The notes: generated from the sequence alone by a model not told the origin. A stretch of 64,000 bases of DNA from Peptoniphilus gorbachii (GCF_016908115.1 NZ_JAFBDH010000005.1:62001-126000), one strand, 5' to 3'; shown: positions 36,281 to 43,986, counted from the stretch's first letter. Numbers and translations: made by a program.

Positions 36281-37061
36281 AAAATAAACAATCTTCAATT
36301 AAGTTTTTATTTTTTAATTTATCTATCCATTCTTTTGGAATTTCATCAAAGCCATAAATTATTCCAGCAAGTCCACCTGTTACAGCTGCTGTAGTATCTG
36401 TGTCATCGCCAAGATTTACTGCCTTTAGGACTGCATCCTTATAATTATTAGTATTTAAGATGCACCAGAGAGATGCCTCTAGGGTGTGAAGGACAAAGCC
36501 AGTGGATTTAATTTCATCTTCACTTTTATTTTTTAAGTCATCAAGTCCCAAATTTTCTAATTTTTCTCCACCTATTAATTTTCTCGCTATATGCACATAA
36601 TCAAGGCAAGCCTTCCTAGAAATTTCGTGAGCGTGAGTAATTGCAGAAACTTTTTCGATTTCCTCATCACTGGCATCAGTAAAGGCAAGGGGTAAAATTC
36701 TCATAAGAGATCCATTTCCATTGGAATAATAATCATCCATGCCGCGATTTAAAGTAAGGGCTTCTCTAGTTGTGCCTCCAACATCAAAGACCCTGCCATC
36801 AGCTGTAAATTCATCATCAAAAAGCCAAGCCTTAAAATTTTTTCTAATGTCTTCTGTGTCAATTTTTCCCTTGTCCTTAATAGACTTGCAAGTGGCAAGA
36901 GTCATGCTGCTGTCATCAGACCAAGTGCCTGCTTCCTTATTCCAAGTACCAAAACCAACACAGTCACTGCAAATAAAAGTTCCCCTCTCTTTAAATTCAA
37001 AGGGAACGCCAAGAGCATCGGCAACAGCAAAGCCGTATATAGCATCTCTTAACTTAGTCAT
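36279..37061 (-). CDS. ADP-ribosylglycohydrolase (DraG/ARH) family protein
   Basis: 260 aa all-helical hydrolase. Metal-binding acidic sets are present: GTWSDDSSMTLA and GDDTDTTAAVTGGLAG; the family opener DAIYGFAVADALGVPFEF starts at residue 4. Removes ADP-ribose from arginine, serine or small molecules depending on the member. ATG at 37061 after AAGGAG; a longer upstream frame has no ribosome site. The target is unknown. The upstream 156 bp to the next gene holds no convincing gene. Confidence 0.9.
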   Translation of the reverse strand: MTKLRDAIYGFAVADALGVPFEFKERGTFICSDCVGFGTWNKEAGTWSDDSSMTLATCKSIKDKGKIDTEDIRKNFKAWLFDDEFTADGRVFDVGGTTREALTLNRGMDDYYSNGNGSLMRILPLAFTDASDEEIEKVSAITHAHEISRKACLDYVHIARKLIGGEKLENLGLDDLKNKSEDEIKSTGFVLHTLEASLWCILNTNNYKDAVLKAVNLGDDTDTTAAVTGGLAGIIYGFDEIPKEWIDKLKNKNLIEDCLF

Positions 37062-37217
37062 AAAAAACTCCTTTAATAAAAATTTTCCATAAAACAAAAG
37101 CTAAAACTCAAAAAGAATCTTACTTTTTAAATATTTCTTCTTTGTCTCCTATTAATGGCAAAAATAATTAATTTGTCATATTCTTTCTTTGCAAGAAGCT
37201 TATAAATTTTTATAAAC

Positions 37218-38483
37218 TCAATCTTCATAAGTTACAGCAATAGGCTTTGCATAATAAACAAAAATCATTGCATCATATAAATCTTTTGGAACTTCCTTTA
37301 CCCTATAAGACCTTGGCATGAATTTCATAAGGGGAGAGTATCCTTCGCCCAAACTTCCCATGTTGATCTCTTTATTTATAAGTTCAGAAGTTTCGCCATC
37401 TTTAACTTTTGTAAAATCTAAATAATATTTCCCCTTAAATTTTCTAGCACTATAGGCTAAAGGATCTGCAGATACAAAGCCATGGTTTGACCTCTTATTA
37501 GATGAACCAACTTCATTTATATTTACAATTCCCTTATAAAAGTCTGTGCCTATAATAAAATATTTTTCTTCAAAAATTTCCTTTAAGTGAGACCCCATTG
37601 GCTCATAAAATTTTCCACTTTTGGCAATGTGACCATTGTGACCAGAAATTAAAAGCAGATCATTTCCCTTTGACCTTTCAAAATCACTTATCCACTTAAC
37701 ATTTTCAGCCATAAATTTATCTCTCACATTGTTTGCTTTTGCGTAATCATTAAAATCCAATTTATAATAATTTACGCTGTCCATTACATTTTTTATGGCT
37801 CTTGAAACTTCTCTTGCGTAGTTTGAAGAAAGAGCATCAGCATGAGCCTTTATTTCTAATAACAAATCTTCCTTGTCTTTTAGCTGTGAAATCTTAAATT
37901 TTTCATCTTTAATAAAGGAAAACTCCTCTTGCAAGTCTTTGTCCTCTAAAATATTATTTTCCTTGCAAAAATCTAAAATCAATTCAATGGATTTTTCAGG
38001 GTTTTGCATGTCAAAGCCGTAAAAAGAAAGCTTGTCCTCAGCCTTTACCTTTTGATTATAGTCAAACATATAATTTATGAGGTCACTCATGTTCTTTGTG
38101 TGATAAATATTAAAAGAAAAAATTCTTGAAATATTTTCATCTCTTTTATTTCCATGAATATAATTATTTATCATCATGCCTTCGCCAAAGTCAGCTTCAA
38201 TGGCAAAGCTCTTTAAATTATTTTTTTCAACTAAGGTCTTTAAAACTTCTAATTTTAAATTTTGAAAGTCAGAGTTGCCGTGAGTCGCTTCTCCAAGTCC
38301 CACAAGTTTTACATGGTCATCTAAATTTATCTCACTCACCATTTTGCCATAGTCTTCTATATCTGAAATATTTTTCCTTGCACTTATCTTTGGAAGATTA
38401 ATCCACAAAAAATCTCCAATCCCTATAAGAATAATAAGGGATACTAAAAAAATTAAAATTCCTTTAAATATTTTCTTTACCAT
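37218..38483 (-). CDS. membrane-anchored erythromycin-esterase-like hydrolase
   Basis: 421 aa. One N-terminal hydrophobic helix (5-25), then the Ere/succinoglycan-type fold: LVGLGEATHGNSDFQ, FAIEADFGEG, FYGFDMQ and ISGHNGHIAK with the conserved His and Glu residues. Ere enzymes open the macrolide ring; relatives with an anchor are common in Firmicutes and mostly have no proven substrate. ATG at 38483 after GAAGGTGAG. Lone gene. Confidence 0.85.
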   Translation of the reverse strand: MVKKIFKGILIFLVSLIILIGIGDFLWINLPKISARKNISDIEDYGKMVSEINLDDHVKLVGLGEATHGNSDFQNLKLEVLKTLVEKNNLKSFAIEADFGEGMMINNYIHGNKRDENISRIFSFNIYHTKNMSDLINYMFDYNQKVKAEDKLSFYGFDMQNPEKSIELILDFCKENNILEDKDLQEEFSFIKDEKFKISQLKDKEDLLLEIKAHADALSSNYAREVSRAIKNVMDSVNYYKLDFNDYAKANNVRDKFMAENVKWISDFERSKGNDLLLISGHNGHIAKSGKFYEPMGSHLKEIFEEKYFIIGTDFYKGIVNINEVGSSNKRSNHGFVSADPLAYSARKFKGKYYLDFTKVKDGETSELINKEINMGSLGEGYSPLMKFMPRSYRVKEVPKDLYDAMIFVYYAKPIAVTYED

Positions 38484-38521
38484 TTTCTCACCTTCTTTTA
38501 TACATTATAAATTTTAAAAAC

Positions 38522-38553
38522 AAAAAAATAAAGACTCCCTAAGGAAGTCTTTA
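38522..38553 (-). terminator. terminator of pta
   Basis: AAAGACTTCC-TTA-GGGAGTCTTT on the minus strand followed by ATTTTTTT. Confidence 0.85.
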
Positions 38554-38565
38554 AGTCAAAATTTA

Positions 38566-39537
38566 TTAAAGAACTGCTTGTGCTGCTGTTATGATTGCTA
38601 GTGAATATACTTCGTCTTCTACGCAGCCACGAGATAAGTCGTTTACTGGGGCATTAAGTCCTTGAAGGATAGGTCCAATTGCTTCAAAGCCGCCAAACCT
38701 TTGAGCGATCTTGTAGCCAATGTTTCCTGCTTCAATGTTAGGGAATACAAATACATTTGCGTGTCCTGCAACTTCTGAGCCTGGTGCTTTTTTCTTTGCA
38801 ACGGATTCTACGAAAGCTGCGTCAAATTGTAATTCGCCGTCAATTGCCATATCAGGATTTTTTTCCTTAGCCATTTTTGTTGCTTCTGCAACCATTGTTA
38901 CTCTTTCGTGAGATGCTGAACCCTTAGTGGAGAAAGAAAGCATTGCAATCTTTGGATCCATGCCAAATTGTCTTGCTGTTTCATTAGATACTACTGCTAC
39001 TTCTGCAAGTCCTTCTGCATCAAGGTCGATGTTAATAGCACAGTCTGCCATTAAATACATTTCTTCGCCTCTTAGCATAATAAATGCTCCAGAGCATCTC
39101 TTGTATCCTTCTTTTGTTTTTATGATTTGAAGGGCTGGTCTAACTGTATCTGCAGTTGTGTGTGCTGCTCCTGATACAAGTCCCTTAGCTTTTCCCATGT
39201 AGATAAGCATTGTTCCAAAATAGTTATGGTCTTTTAAGATTTCTGCTGCTTGAGCTTCTGTTGCTTTTCCTTTTCTTCTTTCAACAAAAGCCTTAACCAT
39301 CTCATCTTTAGCTTCATAGTTAGCTGGGTCTAGAATTTCAAGATCTCCTAGTTTTACCCCTTCTTTTTCTGCTAAAGCTTCAAGTTCTTTTTTGTCTCCA
39401 AGAACTATTGGTTTAATATCTCCATCTTCATTAAGTCTAATTGCTGCTCTTAAAATTCTTGCATCATCGCCTTCAGGAAATACTATTTCTGGTTTTGATG
39501 CTCTTACTTTACTTCTCAAATTTTCAATTAATGACAT
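38566..39537 (-). CDS. pta: phosphate acetyltransferase
   Basis: 323 aa, the short catalytic type without the P-loop regulator. Interconverts acetyl-CoA and acetyl phosphate. Signatures: IVFPEGDDARILRA, KGLVSGAAHTTADTVRPALQII, SFSTKGSASH, DGELQFDAA, and C-terminal LQGLNAPVNDLSRGC. ATG at 39537 after GGGGG. No acetate kinase gene beside it. Confidence 0.96.
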   Translation of the reverse strand: MSLIENLRSKVRASKPEIVFPEGDDARILRAAIRLNEDGDIKPIVLGDKKELEALAEKEGVKLGDLEILDPANYEAKDEMVKAFVERRKGKATEAQAAEILKDHNYFGTMLIYMGKAKGLVSGAAHTTADTVRPALQIIKTKEGYKRCSGAFIMLRGEEMYLMADCAINIDLDAEGLAEVAVVSNETARQFGMDPKIAMLSFSTKGSASHERVTMVAEATKMAKEKNPDMAIDGELQFDAAFVESVAKKKAPGSEVAGHANVFVFPNIEAGNIGYKIAQRFGGFEAIGPILQGLNAPVNDLSRGCVEDEVYSLAIITAAQAVL

Positions 39538-39589
39538 AATGTCCCCCTTTTTTATTTATGCTTATATTATATATCTTCTAAAAAATAAT

Positions 39590-40564
39590 TTAAAGTGAAT
39601 AAGGTTTGAAATTCACATCTTCTATAACTTCATTTTGTCTTACAGAATCTGCAACAAGTTTTGCAAGTCTGTGATGCTTCATTGTGTGGACTCTTAGAAC
39701 TTCTACACCCTTATAGGCTGCTATAGTTGTAAGAGCAGCTGATGCTTCGTCTCTATTTTCAAAGCCTTCCTCATTATTTCCGTCAGCGTCAATATTATTT
39801 TCTGTCAAAATATTTGTGATAAATCTCTTTCTTGATACTCCTAAAAATGTGAAGCAGCCCATTTCTCTTATGGCGTCAATTTTATCTATTAATTTTAAAT
39901 TTTCCTTTTTTGTTAGGGCAAAGCCAATACCTGGGTCAAGCATAATTCTATCTCTTGTCACGCCATTTTTTTCTGCCCTTTCAAGTGATTTTTCTAGGTA
40001 TTTTTTCATGACTTCAATAATATCCATATCTTCAAAGGATTTTAATTCATCATCAGTAAAGGCTCCTTCGCCACCAAAAGATGGGAAGTTGGCAGATGAT
40101 TTGTGATTTGGTCTTGCAATTTTTGGATTAAACATTAAAATTGCACCAACATCACTTTTTCCTACCACTTCAGCCATTTTTGGATCCCCTAAAAAACCTG
40201 TGATGTCATTTACAAAGTCAACGCCTGCTTCTATTGCTGCCTTTGCAACATCAGCCTTCCATGTATCAATAGATAGAGGCACATCTGTCATAGTTTTTAA
40301 TTCTTTTATAACTGGCACAACCCTACTAATTTCTTCTTCAATTTCAACATAATGGGAACCTGGTCTTGTGGATTCACCGCCGAGGTCAATCATTTTTGCG
40401 CCGGCATCAATAAGATCCATTGCCCTCTTAATAGCCTTGTCTTTGCCATACCACATGCCGCCGTCAGAAAAAGAATCTGGCGTAACATTTACTATGCCAC
40501 ATAAAATTGTTTCCTTGCCGCTTTCTAAAATCTTATCTTTATACTTACAAATTAAATTATTCAT
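39590..40564 (-). CDS. folP: dihydropteroate synthase
   Basis: 324 aa, longer than the usual 270-290. Joins p-aminobenzoate to dihydropterin pyrophosphate. Seen: CGIVNVTPDSFSDGG (22-36), MIDLGGESTRPGS, LSIDTWKADVA, DFVNDITG, DPGIGFALTKKENL, FLGVSRKRF and RVHTMKHHR. An insertion around 155-195 (NPKIARPNHKSS to DIIEVMKKYLEK) accounts for the extra length. No other folate gene is nearby. ATG at 40564 after GGAGTG. Confidence 0.93.
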   Translation of the reverse strand: MNNLICKYKDKILESGKETILCGIVNVTPDSFSDGGMWYGKDKAIKRAMDLIDAGAKMIDLGGESTRPGSHYVEIEEEISRVVPVIKELKTMTDVPLSIDTWKADVAKAAIEAGVDFVNDITGFLGDPKMAEVVGKSDVGAILMFNPKIARPNHKSSANFPSFGGEGAFTDDELKSFEDMDIIEVMKKYLEKSLERAEKNGVTRDRIMLDPGIGFALTKKENLKLIDKIDAIREMGCFTFLGVSRKRFITNILTENNIDADGNNEEGFENRDEASAALTTIAAYKGVEVLRVHTMKHHRLAKLVADSVRQNEVIEDVNFKPYSL

Positions 40565-40631
40565 TTTTCACTCCATTTTTTTATTTTTCATATTAATTTT
40601 ATGTCTAATGGACTTATAAATCAAATAAAAA

Positions 40632-41627
40632 TCATGTCGCGTAATACCATAAAACTCCATCTTCATCTATTTCAAAATCAGCCTTGCCTAATGCCCTTAG
40701 GTGTTCGAGGTGGGCGTGAGCTTCTCCTGCTGCAAAAAACTTTTGCGTATTTGGAAATTCAGAAAAGTCTCTTGCCCTCATGTCCCAAGTCATATTCATG
40801 GCAATATCTCTTACTGTGCATTTGCCCTTGTCCTCTAAAGTCTTTAAGGCTTCATCAATTCTATGCTTGTGATGTGCTTTTAGTTCGTCAATCCTCTTTG
40901 GCACATCATCAACAAGAGCTCTGTGAGATGAATACAGATGATCAATTGGAAGATTTTTTACTTTCTCAATATTTTTAAGATATCTGCCAAGACTATCGCC
41001 TACAGTAAAATTCCAAAAAGTAATATTTGGAGTAATGTCTCCCAAAATATGGTCGCCACAAAATAAAATTTTTCTTTCCTTTTCATAAAGACCAACCATG
41101 CCTGGAGTGTGACCAGAAAAATCCATGCCCTTAAAAGTAAAGTCGCCGATTTTTAGGGTGTAATCAGGGTTAAAAGAAATATAGGGGAATTCTGCCTTTG
41201 GTCTATACAGAAAGCCTGAGTGTTCTTCAATTTTTAAATTATCTTCATCGAGTCCTTGAAGGTGAGTTGTCGCCATGACATCCTTCCACCTTTTAGAATT
41301 TGCATCAGCCATAGATGACATCATTCTGTAGTCAATGTCTCCCATATAAATTTCCACGCCAAGTTCTTCATGAAACCAAGTTGCAAGTCCTGTGTGGTCA
41401 GAATGCAGATGAGTTAAAAATAACTTTGTCCTCTTTAAATCAATTTCCATATCTTTTATAAAAGATAACATTTCATTTCTGATTTCTTCAGTGTTAAAGC
41501 CTGTGTCAACAATTAAAGCCTCGCCCCTGGACTTTACCATGTAAATATTTATGCTCTTTAAGGGATTTCCCTTTAGGGGAATAATTTTACAATAAACACC
41601 TTCACTTAGCTTTTTAATACTAGACAT
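40632..41627 (-). CDS. metallo-beta-lactamase fold hydrolase
   Basis: 331 aa. Zinc motif THLHSDHTG (72-80), later His in SGHTPGMVGLY, Asp in FCGDHILGD and a final His in SSHRALV. A C-terminal helical domain (HHKHRIDEALKTLEDKGKCTVRDIA) as in LACTB2-like proteins follows. Substrate unknown. ATG at 41627 after AAGGAGG. Confidence 0.9.
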   Translation of the reverse strand: MSSIKKLSEGVYCKIIPLKGNPLKSINIYMVKSRGEALIVDTGFNTEEIRNEMLSFIKDMEIDLKRTKLFLTHLHSDHTGLATWFHEELGVEIYMGDIDYRMMSSMADANSKRWKDVMATTHLQGLDEDNLKIEEHSGFLYRPKAEFPYISFNPDYTLKIGDFTFKGMDFSGHTPGMVGLYEKERKILFCGDHILGDITPNITFWNFTVGDSLGRYLKNIEKVKNLPIDHLYSSHRALVDDVPKRIDELKAHHKHRIDEALKTLEDKGKCTVRDIAMNMTWDMRARDFSEFPNTQKFFAAGEAHAHLEHLRALGKADFEIDEDGVLWYYAT

Positions 41628-41674
41628 ATTTCCTCCTTTAGCTCATTTCATGTATAATAAATACGAGGTGAATT

Positions 41675-42091
41675 ATGAGCGATTTTTTATTAAAACTTTT
41701 TAAAGTTGAAACCATTAACAAACTGCCTGTTGATAAATTATACCCTATAATAGAAAGTTTAGACGCTGAGCAAAGAATGCTAATAGCATCTTCCTATGAT
41801 TTGGACCTTTCTGGACTAAGCCTAGTAGAAGAAGTAGAGGAAATACATAAAAAAATTACCAGCGAATTTAAAAATACCCTCATGAACTTTGACGAAAAAG
41901 AGCACAAGTCCTTTTACGATTTTTATAATGGCGCCGTAGATTATTCTGATGAAAATGTCTATGTAAATATGAAAAAATTCACATCATTGGGACTGATGTA
42001 TTTATTTCTATCAAAATCCGGCACTTATTTTAACTTTGTCATACCAGAAGAATTAATAAAGATGTATGAAGAACTACTACAATCAAGCTAA
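41675..42091 (+). CDS. hypothetical protein, last chromosomal gene before the prophage
   Basis: 138 aa, acidic, predicted helical, no signal peptide. I do not recognise a family. ATG at 41675 after GAGGTG, with TATAAT at 41653-41658. Own terminator follows. Confidence 0.75.
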   Translation: MSDFLLKLFKVETINKLPVDKLYPIIESLDAEQRMLIASSYDLDLSGLSLVEEVEEIHKKITSEFKNTLMNFDEKEHKSFYDFYNGAVDYSDENVYVNMKKFTSLGLMYLFLSKSGTYFNFVIPEELIKMYEELLQSS

Positions 42092-42094
42092 AAA

Positions 42095-42121
42095 ATTAAG
42101 AGGCGGGAGTCTCTTTTTTTT
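42095..42121 (+). terminator. terminator of the hypothetical gene
   Basis: AAGAG-GCGGGAGT-CTCTT followed by T8. Confidence 0.7.
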
Positions 42122-42158
42122 ATTGCAAATTTTTAGAGAAAGAAATTTTTACAAAAAT

Positions 42159-42192
42159 AAAAAGCCATCCATAAGCATGAATGACTTTAAAT
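42159..42192 (-). terminator. original terminator of ssrA
   Basis: On the minus strand AAAGTCATTCAT-GCTT-ATGGATGGCTTT then TTATTTTT, directly downstream of the tmRNA 3' end at 42201. It no longer follows a full ssrA gene, which supports displacement of that gene by the prophage. Confidence 0.65.
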
Positions 42193-42200
42193 AAAATTTT

Positions 42201-42227
42201 TGGTGGAGGCGGTGGGAGTCGAACCCG
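42201..42227 (-). other. prophage attachment site: 3' end of ssrA (tmRNA)
   Basis: The minus strand reads GGGTTCGACTCCCACC then GCCTCCACCA: T loop, 3' T-stem arm, acceptor and CCA of tmRNA. Bases 5' of the loop (ATATC) do not restore the GTGGG arm, and no tmRNA body follows. This is the partial copy left on one side when an element integrates in ssrA. The element lies to the right; an intact ssrA is expected past its far end. Confidence 0.78.
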
Positions 42228-42291
42228 ATATGTTTATAATATCAAACCGCTTAAAATACCTATTTAATACAACTTTATAATTGAATAGGTG

Positions 42292-42323
42292 GGGACTATA
42301 AGTGGGAAAGCTACATTACATAA
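42292..42323 (+). repeat. 32-bp direct repeat, left copy
   Basis: Matches 43783-43814 at 29 of 32 positions; the last 20, from GGGAAAGCTAC to ATTACATAA, are identical. It is preceded by an inverted repeat ACCTATT...AATAGGT (42268-42290). Left border of the toxin-antitoxin-chaperone cassette. Confidence 0.85.
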
Positions 42324-42360
42324 AAAGCCTTAAAAATTCATGTAAATCTTTAAGGCTTTT
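42322..42360 (-). terminator. terminator of the toxin-antitoxin-chaperone operon
   Basis: AAAAGCCTTAAA and TTTAAGGCTTTT arms with a 15-nt loop and a T tail on the minus strand. Confidence 0.8.
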
Positions 42361-42366
42361 AGATAA

Positions 42367-42783
42367 TTATTTACTTTTGATATTCTCTGCATCTCTCAAA
42401 TACTGTTGTACATTAATAGTTGGCAAAGTTAACGGAGGTATATTTGCTAACGAAGTATAAGATGAAACTATCGCTCTGATATAAGGGTATAATATGGCTA
42501 AAGCATTAGCTAAGAATTTTTCACCATCTACATCACCTTCAAATGAAAATAAACCTTCTAAATTTACATTCATTTCAAACGGATACTTATTTTCTTCAGA
42601 GTCCTCAAAAATATTGACTCCCATCTGAACTGTCATACCATTTTCAAAAATTTGAAAATCATGTCCTAATTCAAAAGATATCATTAATGATTCTTCGGAA
42701 TCAAATTCGGTATTAAGTTTATAATTAATTTCAAGAACCCTATATTCTTCAAAACTAATTTTTCCTTTTATTTTACTTTCCAT
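42367..42783 (-). CDS. SecB-like chaperone of a toxin-antitoxin-chaperone module
   Basis: 138 aa. The C-terminal half follows the SecB pattern: ANALAILYPYIRAIVSSYTS then IPPLTLPTINVQQYL, which parallels the SecB stretch LFPYARE...GTFP-LNLAPVNF. The N-terminal half is beta-rich as in SecB. Firmicutes do not normally use SecB for export, so a dedicated role is likely: holding the antitoxin encoded just upstream. ATG at 42783, 2 bp after the antitoxin stop; the GAGG ribosome site lies in the last antitoxin codons. Confidence 0.78.
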   Translation of the reverse strand: MESKIKGKISFEEYRVLEINYKLNTEFDSEESLMISFELGHDFQIFENGMTVQMGVNIFEDSEENKYPFEMNVNLEGLFSFEGDVDGEKFLANALAILYPYIRAIVSSYTSLANIPPLTLPTINVQQYLRDAENIKSK

Positions 42784-42785
42784 AA

Positions 42786-43100
42786 TTATGCCGCCTCAAC
42801 AAATAATTTATTCTCATATAGTTTTTTATTATCAAGATAAAAATTTGAAGTACTATAAGATTTCTTATCAATAGTATAATGTTTTGTCTTAGTCACAGAG
42901 CTATCGTATTTTAAACTCCTATTTTCAACATACTTTACATTAAATTTTGAATTTTGAGAAAAAACAGTATCTACAAGTTCCATAGTATCTTTAACAAAAT
43001 AGTCTTGAAACTCTTCGGTTGGATAGATGCCCATATATTCACAAACTTCATTTAATATGGCTTCATCATATATATTGTCGCCTTTCTTATAAAACATCAT
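42786..43100 (-). CDS. putative antitoxin, middle gene of the module
   Basis: 104 aa, no family recognised. The position between toxin and SecB-like chaperone, and the ATGA overlap with the toxin stop, mark it as the antitoxin. The C-terminal third (YSTSNFYLDNKKLYE then NKLFVEAA) is rich in Tyr/Phe/Leu and would be the natural chaperone-dependent tail; the last residues EAA resemble a protease tag. A second ATG at 43097 is 7 nt after AAGGAGG and may be the true start. Confidence 0.6.
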   Translation of the reverse strand: MMFYKKGDNIYDEAILNEVCEYMGIYPTEEFQDYFVKDTMELVDTVFSQNSKFNVKYVENRSLKYDSSVTKTKHYTIDKKSYSTSNFYLDNKKLYENKLFVEAA

Positions 43101-43603
43101 ACAACCTCCTTAATATTTTTTATTATAGATTTAAAATCTTCGGTTACACAAAATTGTTTTCTATTGACACTATACACATCACTTTGCCCATATCCAGGAA
43201 AAGTTCTAATAAATAATGCAATCTCATATCTTTTCTTAAAATAATTGGAATAAAAACACCATTTCTCTTTTTCATTTTTTAATGGTATATACTTATTTTT
43301 AGCAATAAGCTCAGATTTTAAATCTTTACAAAATGTTATAAAGTTCACATATTGATCTTCTTCATCAAGATCTAAAACCAAGGAACTATTAACAATTAAA
43401 TCTGCTTTTAAAATGCAGGCTTCCTCAACATCTATTTTTCTCGCCTTGGGCCAAAAATCTGTAGCTGTGTATTTATTCTTCCAGAAATAAACTCCATGAC
43501 CCAACCACTCATACTTACCTTTACTACATATAAATTCACCAGATTTTAAAATACCACTACCTTTTTCTTTTGTTGTAGCATGATATACATTATATGTCTG
43601 CAT
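43097..43603 (-). CDS. putative ADP-ribosyltransferase-fold toxin
   Basis: 168 aa. The N-terminus has the ART pattern of an H-Y type fold: His8 in VYHATTKEKGSGILKSGEF (first strand and helix), WLGHGVYFWKN with Tyr39 (second motif), A-x-x-F-W repeat after it, and a late SVNRKQFCVTE whose Gln150 could be the third catalytic position. This layout is shared by PARP-like toxins. With an antitoxin and a SecB-like chaperone downstream it matches the CmdTAC arrangement, where CmdT is an mRNA ADP-ribosyltransferase. Homology to CmdT itself was not tested. ATG at 43603 after AAAGTGAT. Confidence 0.62.
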   Translation of the reverse strand: MQTYNVYHATTKEKGSGILKSGEFICSKGKYEWLGHGVYFWKNKYTATDFWPKARKIDVEEACILKADLIVNSSLVLDLDEEDQYVNFITFCKDLKSELIAKNKYIPLKNEKEKWCFYSNYFKKRYEIALFIRTFPGYGQSDVYSVNRKQFCVTEDFKSIIKNIKEVV

Positions 43604-43627
43604 TCAAATCACTTTAATTCATTTATT

Positions 43628-43660
43628 TTATGCTTAAATTCAAGCATAAGTGTTATTATA
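43628..43660 (-). promoter_or_regulatory. promoter and palindromic operator of the cassette
   Basis: Perfect inverted repeat TTATGCTT-N6-AAGCATAA (43628-43649) begins 6 bp downstream of a TATAAT (43655-43660, minus strand), about 24 bp upstream of the toxin start. This position suits autorepression by the antitoxin complex. The -35 is poor. Confidence 0.6.
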
Positions 43661-43685
43661 ATATCACAAATAATCAAAAAATACT

Positions 43686-43711
43686 GTTGATAACTAAAAA
43701 TAGTTATCAAC
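43686..43711. repeat. perfect inverted repeat upstream of the cassette promoter
   Basis: GTTGATAACTA-AAAA-TAGTTATCAAC, followed on the plus strand by ATTTTT. It can act as a terminator for plus-strand transcripts or as a protein site; it lies 26 bp upstream of the cassette -10. Confidence 0.6.
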
Positions 43712-43782
43712 ATTTTTAATTTATTAGCTGTATAATTTATATACCCTACTTTTATTAACCTAATACATTAAAAAATCAGGTT

Positions 43783-43814
43783 GGGACTTTAGGCGGGAAA
43801 GCTACATTACATAA
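43783..43814 (+). repeat. 32-bp direct repeat, right copy
   Basis: Partner of 42292-42323 (mismatches at repeat positions 7, 10 and 12). It is again preceded by a small inverted repeat, AACCT...AGGTT (43758-43782). Right border of the cassette. Confidence 0.85.
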
Positions 43815-43919
43815 TTTTAGAGAAAAATTAAAAAGAACTTGTGTTCTTTTAGAACATTTGCTATTATTTAATTGTGGGCAGGCCTCCAATGGACTACCTA
43901 CCTTTTGTAATTTATTATT

Positions 43920-43951
43920 ATAGGGACAGTAACAACTGTCCCTATTTTTTT
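43920..43951 (+). terminator. plus-strand terminator
   Basis: ATAGGGACAGT-AACA-ACTGTCCCTAT followed by T6. It would stop plus-strand transcription before the late phage genes. Confidence 0.8.
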
Positions 43952-43956
43952 GCAAT

Positions 43957-43986
43957 AAAAAAAGCCTAGGTTAGATCCCTAGGCTG
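43957..43986 (-). terminator. terminator of the phage late operon
   Basis: AGCCTAGG-GATCTAA-CCTAGGCT followed by T6 on the minus strand, downstream of the lysis genes. Confidence 0.8.

Noticed and set aside
37127-37228. 33-aa minus-strand frame after the erythromycin-esterase-like gene (starts MKIEFIKIYKLLAKKEYD)
   Set aside because: No ribosome site, starts inside the gene before it, and no family support; listed only as a possibility.
42201-42366. A full ssrA or tRNA gene
   Set aside because: Only the 3' 27 nt fit tmRNA; the bases beyond do not pair with the T arm and no tag-peptide frame or 5' end exists here.
43831-43850. Hairpin AAAAGAAC-TTGT-GTTCTTTT as a gene end or CRISPR-type repeat
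   Set aside because: Single copy, AT-rich, with no transcript evident; no CRISPR array was seen anywhere in the window.
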